This document shows, piece after piece, positions 1-6,900 of a DNA stretch of 13,043 nucleotides. The position numbers and the translations under genes are program-made. A model generated the notes under the pieces. That model worked only from the letters and a program-made list of their open reading frames with translations. It ran no database searches and was not told the DNA's origin. The first letter of the stretch is position 1; the number at the start of each line of letters is the position of its first letter. Source of the stretch: Chloroflexota bacterium (GTDB lineage Bacteria > Chloroflexota > Anaerolineae > UBA3071); NCBI GenBank assembly GCA_014383605.1, contig JACNHM010000579.1, positions 1-13,043 on the forward strand. Direction: 5' to 3'.

Positions 1-1
1 G

Positions 2-1117
2 GCGACGAACACACCCACGCGGCGGGCGACGAACACGCCCACGCCGTTCCCCACCCCCGCCGTGAGCTTCTGGGCCGACGAGACCAGGATCCTCGCCTGC
101 AAATGCACGACGCTGCGCTGGGAGGTGGCCCATGCCACAGCGGTGTATCTGGGCAACGAAGGCGTAACCAGCCGGGATAGCCTCAAGGTCTGCCCGAAGG
201 AAAGCCGTGCCTACACGTTACGGGCGGAGAGTCCCGGCGGCGCGGTGGAGCGTTCCGTTAGCGTCCAGGTGATCCAGCCGACGGTGAACTTCCGCGCCGA
301 CCGGACGACGATCACCTCCGGCGAGTGCACGACGTTGCGCTGGGACGTGGACAACGCTGATGCGGTGGAGGTGGTATACCTGAACGGCCAGGGAGTGGCC
401 GGTCACAGCACCCAGAGCGTGTGCCCGAAGACGACCTCCACCTACACGCTGCGGGTGGTGACCGCCTGCAGCGACGAGAACTACCCGCTGACGATCACCG
501 TCTCCGGCCTGCCGGCGGGGACCATCGGCGGCGAGCTCACCTGGAACCAACAGCCGGTGGGTGGCATCTCCGTGGAGCTTCTGTTGGGCGAGTGCAACTA
601 CGACAAATACCAGACGATGATCGCGGCCGGCGATCCACCCCCGCGCACGGTGACCGGAAATGATGGCACCTACCGTTTCACAGGTCAACCGTCGGGCGAA
701 TACGCCCTCATCGTCAACGGCTGGTGGAATGACCAATACCGCAACGAGCTGTACGGCGGGGCCTGCTATCCGGACTACGTGCTGCCGGAAGGCAGAGGGT
801 TGACCGTGGACTTCAACCTGCACAGAACCAACCTGAGCATCACCTTCCCCAAGGAGAATGACAAGATCAACGCCAAGCAGACCACATTCCAGTGGTCGGC
901 CTATCCGCAGGCCGATTCCTACGGAGTCATCCTGATCCAGGAATCGCCCAGCCGGGAGACGGTGGTGTGGGACGAGAGGACGACGCAGCCCCAATACACG
1001 GTGAAGCAGGATCTGACGTACGGAGCCAGATATTGGCTGCTGATCTGGGCCTATCGGGGCAATCTGCAGATCGCCAACGGTCAGATTCGCTTCGAGACGC
1101 TGTCCATGTTGTACTGA
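2..1117 (+). CDS. Secreted/surface protein, C-terminal part (Thr/Pro linker, two Ig-like repeats, carboxypeptidase-regulatory-like and FN3-like domains); 5' end outside the window
   Basis: The frame is open to the left edge, so the gene starts upstream; the GTG at 62 lies inside the frame and need not be the start. The first in-frame residues form a Thr/Pro-rich linker (TNTPTPFPTPAV), typical of extracellular Chloroflexota proteins. Two repeats follow (roughly 62-275 and 280-505), sharing the pattern F-x-A-D..C-T-T-L-R-W-[ED]-V...VCPK..[ST]-x-x-Y-T-L-R; each has a Cys pair that could form a disulfide. From about 515 to 830 the segment GTIGGELTWNQQPVGGISVEL with a later G-x-Y-x-F-x-x-x-P-x-G-x-Y looks like a carboxypeptidase-regulatory-like beta-sandwich. 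The last part (about 835-1100, FPKENDKINAKQTTFQWSAY) resembles a fibronectin-III-like fold. No enzyme motif is visible, so the role is probably adhesion or display. The family names come from recall of domain patterns. Confidence 0.8.
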   Translation, partial: ATNTPTRRATNTPTPFPTPAVSFWADETRILACKCTTLRWEVAHATAVYLGNEGVTSRDSLKVCPKESRAYTLRAESPGGAVERSVSVQVIQPTVNFRADRTTITSGECTTLRWDVDNADAVEVVYLNGQGVAGHSTQSVCPKTTSTYTLRVVTACSDENYPLTITVSGLPAGTIGGELTWNQQPVGGISVELLLGECNYDKYQTMIAAGDPPPRTVTGNDGTYRFTGQPSGEYALIVNGWWNDQYRNELYGGACYPDYVLPEGRGLTVDFNLHRTNLSITFPKENDKINAKQTTFQWSAYPQADSYGVILIQESPSRETVVWDERTTQPQYTVKQDLTYGARYWLLIWAYRGNLQIANGQIRFETLSMLY

Positions 1118-1251
1118 ACATAGAGGCGCCGTTACTGCTCAGCGCTCCCGCCGGATCGCCAGACCCGACGACTGGACCGGCTGAACTCACCACTGTGGGT
1201 CAGAAACCCTCAGCATGAAGCTGATTTCGGCTTCTTCGGGCCTGGACTTGG
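1118..1251. other. Gene-free spacer downstream of the surface-protein gene
   Basis: I see no credible gene between the stop at 1117 and the tandem repeats. The stretch ends in a short hairpin (GAAGC/GCTTC, 1217-1234) that could help end transcription of the upstream gene, but it has only five base pairs and no T-tract. No convincing sigma-70-like promoter for the next gene was found here. Confidence 0.4.
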
Positions 1252-1370
1252 CAGTCCAGGCCGAGCAGGGTGAGCAGTCCAGGCCGAGCAGGGTGAGCAG
1301 TCCAGGCCGAGCAGGGTGAGCAGTCCAAGCCGAGCAGGGTGAGCAGTCCAGGCCGAGCAGGGTGAGCAGT
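1252..1370 (+). repeat. 23-bp tandem repeat, five copies plus a 4-nt partial
   Basis: Units start at 1252, 1275, 1298, 1321 and 1344, each CAGTCCAGGCCGAGC followed by AGGGTGAG. The fourth differs by one base (CCAAGC for CCAGGC). A partial CAGT at 1367-1370 follows. The first unit also closes a perfect hairpin with the preceding bases (CCTGGACT 1241-1248, AGTCCAGG 1253-1260). The array ends 14 nt before the ATG of the SIR2-like gene, so it lies in that gene's leader or promoter region. The unit length is not a multiple of three, which argues against a coding repeat. Confidence 0.95.
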
Positions 1371-1384
1371 CACATGGAGGCAAG

Positions 1385-2455
1385 ATGACAGAGAAGATCC
1401 CCGCCCCGCTGCGGCAGGCGTTGGCGCAGAAGACGCTGGTGCCTGTTGTTGGTCCCGACCTGGGGGCTATCGGCGTGCCCTCCAGCCAGGAGTTGGCCGA
1501 CGGCCTGGCGGCGTACGCCGGACGAGAGGACCTGGAAGGCGCAGCGCTGACGGAGGTGCTGGAGGAGGCGCTGCTGGACCTGGGACGGCAGGCGGTGGTG
1601 CAGTACCTGCGCAGCCAGATGCAGCCGCTGGACACACCCGGCAGCCTGCACCGCCTGCTGGCGCGGCTGCCCGGCACGCTGTACGGCAGCACGGCCTGGG
1701 ATGGGCTGCTGGAACAGGCGCTCAGCGGGGCCGGGCGACGCGTCTACCGGGCCGTGGGCGATAACGATCTGGCCTACCAGCCGGCGGAGTCCACGCTGCT
1801 GCTGGCCCTCTGGGGCACGCTGGAGCGTCCGGACAGCCTGCAGCTAACCCAGGAGGAGCAGGATCGGTTGCCAGGCGAGTCGCCGGAGATGGTCTCCATG
1901 CTGCGCAAGTATGCCCGCGCCGGGGGGCTGCTCTTCGTCGGCTACGGGGCCACGGACCCGGCGTTGGAGTGGGCTGTGGGGCTGGTGCGGGAAAGCCTGG
2001 CGCAGTCGGACGCCCGGGCCTACGCGATCTTGCCGGACGGTGACGCACGCACGCTGCGCCGGCTGGAACATCAGGGGGTCATCGGTATCACGGCGGCGCC
2101 GGGGGAGATCCTGGAAGCGCTGGTGGCCGCCGGCGGCGAACTGGCCTCTGTGCCAGTGACTGGCCCTGCCGCGCCGCCTCCGGACGTGCCCTCGGCCGAG
2201 GAGGTGTTGGCGCCCCTGCGACGGCAGAGGCTGCTGGAGGACATCGCCGCGCTGGAAGAGCTCCTGGCCCAGCACCAGCGCAATCTGCGCACGATCGAAA
2301 CGACCATCGCCCGGTACGGGATGGCCCCACCGCTGGAATGGGTCAATCAACGGGAGGAGGCCAGGCGTCAGATAGAGGCCGTGCAGCAGGAACTGGAGGA
2401 GAAGGGGCGGGAAGTGGCGGAGCTGGGGGATGGGAGGTTGGATACTGGATATTAG
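1385..2455 (+). CDS. SIR2-like domain protein (probably catalytically inactive) with C-terminal coiled coil
   Basis: 356 residues from an ATG preceded by GGAGG at 1376-1380. The N-terminal ~220 residues follow the layout of the SIR2_2-type NAD-binding domain found in many bacterial defence proteins. LVPVVGPDLG (18-27) sits where the GAG-x-S loop belongs, STAWDGLLE (102-110) where TTNYDxLLE belongs, LWGTLERPDSLQLT (142-155) where the K-x-HG-x-l segment belongs, and LLFVGYGATDP (182-192) matches the late (F)xGxSxxD strand. Key residues are missing: the TxNYD Asn is Ala104, the catalytic His is Trp143, and GAG is GPD. A helical region at about 275-350 (LLEDIAALEELLAQH, then ARYGMAPPLEW, then EARRQIEAVQQELEE) is a two-helix coiled coil, of a kind I recall at the ends of Chloroflexota effector-domain proteins. 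No partner gene is adjacent on the same strand. The family call is fairly firm; loss of activity is an inference from the motifs. Confidence 0.75.
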   Translation: MTEKIPAPLRQALAQKTLVPVVGPDLGAIGVPSSQELADGLAAYAGREDLEGAALTEVLEEALLDLGRQAVVQYLRSQMQPLDTPGSLHRLLARLPGTLYGSTAWDGLLEQALSGAGRRVYRAVGDNDLAYQPAESTLLLALWGTLERPDSLQLTQEEQDRLPGESPEMVSMLRKYARAGGLLFVGYGATDPALEWAVGLVRESLAQSDARAYAILPDGDARTLRRLEHQGVIGITAAPGEILEALVAAGGELASVPVTGPAAPPPDVPSAEEVLAPLRRQRLLEDIAALEELLAQHQRNLRTIETTIARYGMAPPLEWVNQREEARRQIEAVQQELEEKGREVAELGDGRLDTGY

Positions 2456-2475
2456 GGATTGGGTATTGGGTAGAA
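2433..2475 (+). repeat. Short GGAGGTTGGATAYTGGA-type dispersed repeat forming the 3' end of the SIR2-like gene
   Basis: The bases 2433-2449 match 9364-9380 in the leader region of the giant minus-strand gene with a single mismatch (C/T). Related GGATATT/GGGTATTGGG stretches continue to about 2470. The last residues of the SIR2-like protein (RLDTGY) and its TAG stop are read from this repeat. Confidence 0.55.
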
Positions 2476-2547
2476 GCCCAGAGCCGGGAACTCCGGACTG
2501 AAGAGCAGAGCCGTTGGAGCGGCCCGAGGCTGAAGCCGTCGGGCTGA

Positions 2548-2562
2548 AAGGGCAAAGCCCTT
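2548..2562. repeat. Small hairpin within degenerate GGGCTGAA-type repeats
   Basis: AAGGGC/GCCCTT with an AAA loop. It lies among several related GGCTGAAGCC/GGGCTGA words between 2525 and 2630, which look like worn copies of a dispersed GC-rich palindromic repeat. The stretch 2456-2633 otherwise has no gene I can support. Confidence 0.5.
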
Positions 2563-2633
2563 CGGGCTGATCATTTGCAGTCCCGCAGGGGCTCCGCTCT
2601 CTCAGCACGGGGGTTCAGCCCCGCAGTGCACAA

Positions 2634-2667
2634 AACGGGCCAGCGCGGTTGCAAGCGCTGGCCCGTT
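2634..2667. terminator. Bidirectional terminator-like hairpin between convergent genes
   Basis: A perfect 13-bp stem (AACGGGCCAGCGC, 2634-2646, with its complement 2655-2667) closes an 8-nt loop. On the plus strand it is followed by GTT, on the minus strand by TTGTG after the TT of the stem, so both sides have only short T-rich tails. It stands between the plus-strand SIR2-like gene (stop 2455) and the minus-strand giant gene (stop 2773), where a shared terminator is expected. The strength is uncertain. Confidence 0.6.
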
Positions 2668-2679
2668 GTTCGCCAAGCG

Positions 2680-2712
2680 AGACCTGACAGGTTTCCGAAA
2701 CCTGTCAGGTCT
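2680..2712. repeat. Perfect palindrome A, copy 1 (15-bp stem)
   Basis: AGACCTGACAGGTTT (2680-2694) pairs with AAACCTGTCAGGTCT (2698-2712) around the loop CCG. The same stem recurs at 9515-9547 with loop CTG. In both places it lies just downstream of a minus-strand copy of the same coding 3' end, and palindrome B lies between them. Confidence 0.95.
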
Positions 2713-2731
2713 TCTTGACCCGCCGGAGGAG

Positions 2732-2764
2732 AGGTGCAACGCACTTGGGAAGTGCGTTGCACCT
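2732..2764. repeat. Perfect palindrome B, copy 1 (15-bp stem)
   Basis: AGGTGCAACGCACTT (2732-2746) pairs with AAGTGCGTTGCACCT (2750-2764) around the loop GGG. It ends 8 nt from the stop codon of the minus-strand frame at 2773. A second copy at 9567-9599 has the same stem with loop GCG. Either could act as a transcription terminator or 3'-end stabiliser for the minus-strand gene. Confidence 0.95.
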
Positions 2765-2772
2765 GGCAATGC

Positions 2773-3951
2773 TCACGGCAGGTTGTAGCCGACGACGAGT
2801 TGGGGATGGGCGGCGGCGTTGCCGTGTTCCTGGCTCAGGAACCGGTAGGCCACGCGGCGGTTCTCGCTGCCCTCGCCGCGCAGCAGCAGGCCGTGGTTGC
2901 TGCCGGCGTCGGCCAGCCAGCCGGCCACCACGGCGGGATCGAGGTCGAACTCCACCCAGCCCAGCGTGTTCGTCCAGGCCCAGCCCACGGGATCGGCGTG
3001 ATCGCCGGCGCCGGTGGCCCCGGCCTCGTCCCAGGGCAGGCCAGCCTGAGCTTGCAGCCAGGTGGCCTCGCCTTCGGCCCACATCTTGCTGAGCGGATAG
3101 GCGGTCGAGTACAGCCGGTTGTCGGGGTTGCTGGCCGTGGTCGCGTACAGCCGCAGCCTGGCCCAGACGATCTGCGCTCCCGCCGGCAGGCCGGAGAGGT
3201 CGAACTGTACGAGCGTCGAGGACTGCCCCGGCTGTCGCACCCACAGGTTCTCCTCGGCCCCGTGATTGCCCGGCTCCACCCCGCTGATGGTCGTGTCCTG
3301 CAGCGGCGTCAGCGTCACCTGCTGCTGGGCGGCCAGGCCGTCCAGCGGTGGTCCGTCCAGCCCCCACCAGTAGCCGAAGTTGCAGAAGACCTGGTCCCAC
3401 TTGTTGACGATGGTTGCGGCGCACGTTTCCGAGGTGGTGCGCACCCACCAACTACCCGCCGGTGCCGCCGACATCACCGTGTAGGTCCCCGGATCCAGCA
3501 GATTGAAGCTGTACCAGCCGGAGGTGTTGGTGGTGTAGAGCAGACTGTCCATGCTCACCTGCGCCCCCTCCACACCCCGATAGCTGCCCAGATGGGCGCC
3601 CGCCCCGGTCTCGTCGTGGAAGACGCGGCCCCTGATGAAGGCGATGGTCTCCAGGATGCGCAGCGTGGCCTCGTCCTGGAAGGTCAGTCCACCCGTGGCC
3701 ACGATGGCCGTGTTGGTGGCCGGATCGCAGGCGTGGTTAGCGGTGAACTCCACCCACAGCGAGGTCGTCTCGCCGGGGGCCAGCGGACCCAGGTCGTTCC
3801 ACTGCAGGAAGCCGGCGGAGCCGCCGTGCACGTCCGGCGGCGTCTGCGCCTTGCGCGAGGTCAGGCACCAACTATTGTACTCGTCGCGCAGGGTCAGGGG
3901 GTCCACAGTCAGGCCGCCGGTGTTCTCGACCGTGATCAGGTAGCGGATCTC
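2773..3951 (-). pseudogene. C-terminal part of the giant surface protein (DUF11, SdrD-B-like, DNRLRE/CBM96), cut off by an in-frame TAG
   Basis: This 392-codon stretch follows the TAG at 3952-3954 in exactly the same frame as the 1,736-residue upstream part. It begins mid-domain: EIRYLITVENTGGL is the first strand of a DUF11-type repeat whose preceding residues (LQVSKATLWPVNG) are upstream of the stop. Next come an SdrD-B/prealbumin-like domain (HDETGAGAHLGS...GVEGAQVSMDS, about residues 112-200) and a DNRLRE/CBM96-like domain (DTTISG...STLVQFDLSGLPAGAQI...WAEGEATW), ending LVVGYNLP. A GTG at 3906 could start a 377-residue product, but I see no Shine-Dalgarno sequence before it and it would break the DUF11 fold. 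A nonsense mutation is most likely; readthrough or a sequence error is possible. It is paralogous to the fragment at 9609-10454. Confidence 0.7.
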
Positions 3952-6900
3952 CTAGCCCAGGCCGGCCAGACCGTTCACCGGCCAGAGCGTCGCCTTGCTC
4001 ACCTGCAGGGAGCGGCGGGCGTTGCTGAAGGTGCACTTGACCGTCTCGCCGGCTTCCACCACGAAGGTCGCCGTGCGCGTGTCCAGGTTGCCTGTGCTGT
4101 TGCCATCATTGCAGGTGATGGCCGTGAGCTCGAAGTCGGGGCCAGGGTCGGCCTCCGCGGTGGTGTAGGCGCCCGGCAGCAGGTTGCTGACGACGATGGT
4201 TCCGCCGTCGGAGATGGCGCCGGCGGCATGACCGCTGAAGGTGAAGCTGCCCGCCGCCCCGTCGGGATCGGTCTGCTTCTGCACGATGATCGTGCCTCGC
4301 TTGAGACGGTTGCGGACCGTGCAGCGGATCTGCTCATCGGCAGCAAGCGTCACATCCAGCAAAGCGTCGGCGCCCTGGGCCACCACCTGGCCCTCGCCGC
4401 CCCCATCCCGACACTGGATGGACGTATCGTAGTCCGAGAGACTTGTCGTTGCCCCCGCCGTCTCCCCCACCGTGTGCCGGCCCACGCTGGCCTCCTGCGG
4501 CCCCGTGCCGCCACCATGGCCTACGTTGCTGGCTTTGGTCACACCATCTATCCGCAGATTGAACTTGCCGCCGTCGCTGGCCGGATCCAGATCCTTGACC
4601 ACCTCCAGCAGCGGCACGGGCATGGCGTCGCAGGCATCGCCCACCCCGTCGCCGTCGCCGTCGGTTTGGTCGGCGTTGGCATCGTCCGGACAGTTGTCCA
4701 CGTCGCCGCAGAGACCATCACCGTCAGCGTCGTCGGCGGCGTCGTTGGGACAGGCGTCGCAGACGTCGCCCTGGCCGTCGCCGTCGCCGTCTTCTTGGCC
4801 GGCGTTGGGCGTGATAGGGCAGTTATCACAGCCATCGGGCACGGTGTCGTTATCGGCATCCTGCCCGTCGTCCGATCCGGCGCAGACGTCGCAGCCGTCG
4901 GGCACGGTGTCGCCATCGGCATCCTGCGTGTCGTCGAACCCCGTGCAGACATCGCAGCCATCGGGCATGCCGTCGCCATCGGCATCCTGCGTGTCGTCGA
5001 ACCCGGCGCAGACGTCACAGCCATCGGGCACGGTGTCGTTGTCGGCATCCTGCCCGTCGTCCGATCCGGGGCAGACGTCGCAGCCGTCCGGCACGGTGTC
5101 GCCATCGGCATCCTGCCCGTCGTCCGATCCGGCGCAGACGTCACAGCCGTCCGGCACGCCGTCGCCATCGGCATCCTGCCCGTCGTCCGATCCGGCGCAG
5201 ACGTCACAGCCGTCGGGCACGGTGTCGCCATCGGCATCCTGTGCGTCGTCGAAGCCGGGGCAGGCATCGCAGGCATCGCCCACACCGTCGCCGTCGGCAT
5301 CTTCCTGTCCGGCGTTGGCCGCGTCAGGGCAGTTATCGTCGCCGTCGTCCACGCCGTCCCCGTCTGAATCCCTCAGAACCGCCTTGTTGTCCGCGCAGGC
5401 GTCGTTGTCCGTGCCATCCCATTCGCAGATGGAGTCGTTGACGTCGGCCTCAACCTGGACGGAGGCCAGGCTGAAGCTGGCATCGGTGCAAGAACTGGTG
5501 GCGAAAGTGTGGGGGTTGATCGTCCAGGTCTGGGTACCGCCCGCCGAGGCCATGCTGGCGCCAGTGAGGGTCTGCGTCCACTGGTGGATCTGCGCGCCGC
5601 CGCTGCAGCCGGCGTCGTCGTACAGGGTCAGGCGCATCGGGACGTCGTCCGTGGCGGCGGGGCCGCAGCCGTTGTTGACCAGGGTGACATCGCCCGACAC
5701 GGTGGCCAGGCCGCTGGTGCTACAGCGCACCTGCAACGTGTCGCCCTGCACCTCGTAGTCCGGTATCAGCAGGGAGCCGCCAGAATTGGCGCTGTTGTCC
5801 GTGCCATCGCATTCGCAGATGGTATCGTCGGGGTCCATGGTGGCGGTGAAGTTGCAGGTGCACGACGTGAGGCCGGAGGTGAGAGCGAAGGTGACGTCCT
5901 TGTCCTCGCCGGCGCCCAGGTTGACCGTCTGATCGGCAAAGGTCAGTCCGCAGTCGGAGGTCAGGCGCACCACGGCGCCATTGGCAGCGCCGCAGCCGTC
6001 GTTGCCCACGTTGACCGTGATGCCGCCGAAGCTGCCGTCGCCACTGCAGGTGACCCTGTCGCTGATGCTGTTGACCACCAGGTTGGGGATGCTCAGGCTC
6101 TCCGTGCTGCAGAGCGTGTTGTTCGTGCCATCGCCCTCTCCAACGGCGTCGCTGTAGTCGGCCTCGACCAGCAAGGAGAGCTGGCAGTTGGTGGACGCGG
6201 TGCAGAGGTTGCCGGTGGCGCTGTGGGCGGTGAGGTTGAAGCTCTGCGTGCCTCCTCCCGCGGCCAAGTTGACGCTCGTGAAAGTCTCGGTCCACTGGGT
6301 CAGTTGATTGCCGCCGCAGCCCGCGCCATCGTAGAGCGTGAAGCGCACCGGGACGTCGCTCGTCAGATTGGACCCGCTGCCGTTGTTGACCAACGTCACA
6401 CGGCCCGAGATGCTGTACCCCCCATCGTCCCAGCAACCGACGGCTAAGGCCTCTGACTGGACCTGAAGGTCCGGGAGGTCCACGGCGATGTCGTCGGCCA
6501 CGTAAGGCCCCGCTCCGGCGCACTCACAGATGGTGCCGCTGTAGTCCGCTTCCACCCGGATGGAGAGCTGACAATTGCTGGAGTCGCCGCAGGGGTCGGC
6601 GGCGAACTCCTGGTCCGTGATCGTGAATACCTGGCTGCCGCCGCCGGAGGGGATGTTCACACTGCTCAGGGTCTCGGTCCACTGCCCCACCTGATTGCCG
6701 GCAGCGCCCGTGCTGTCGTACAGTGTGAAGCGCACGGGGATGTCGGTGGTCAGATTCGATCCACAGCCGTCGTTACGCAGCGTGACGTTGCCAGCGACGC
6801 GGATGCGGCTGTCGTCGAGGTAGGTCACGCTCAGGGTGTCGTTAGTCACGGCCAGGTCGGGGATGTCCACGGCCTTGTTGTCGGCGCAGGTGGTGTTGTC

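Larger units (their letters stand above)
2680..3618. repeat. Long direct duplication, copy 1 (about 0.94 kb)
   Basis: This segment matches 9515-10454 throughout: palindrome A, the link with CCGCCGGAGGAG, palindrome B, then 846 bp of coding sequence with no net length change. The run 2771-2904 is identical to 9607-9740 (134 bp by eye), after which the copies diverge. The encoded proteins differ at about 25 of roughly 260 positions. Confidence 0.9.

Noticed and set aside
1252..1366. CRISPR array
   Set aside because: The 23-bp units are contiguous with no spacers between them, so this is a simple tandem repeat.
3952..3954. Recoding of TAG as pyrrolysine
   Set aside because: Nothing in the window (no pylT, no PylRS, no PYLIS-like evidence) supports it, and the position corresponds to an ordinary polar residue in DUF11 domains. 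It is kept only as a low-priority alternative in the finding.
2734..5367. Plus-strand open frame of 877 codons
   Set aside because: It lies antisense to the giant gene, begins in palindrome B, and its low-complexity Val/Gly/Ala/Arg composition and the 21-residue periodicity mirror the TSP3 repeats on the other strand. The minus strand has recognisable domains.
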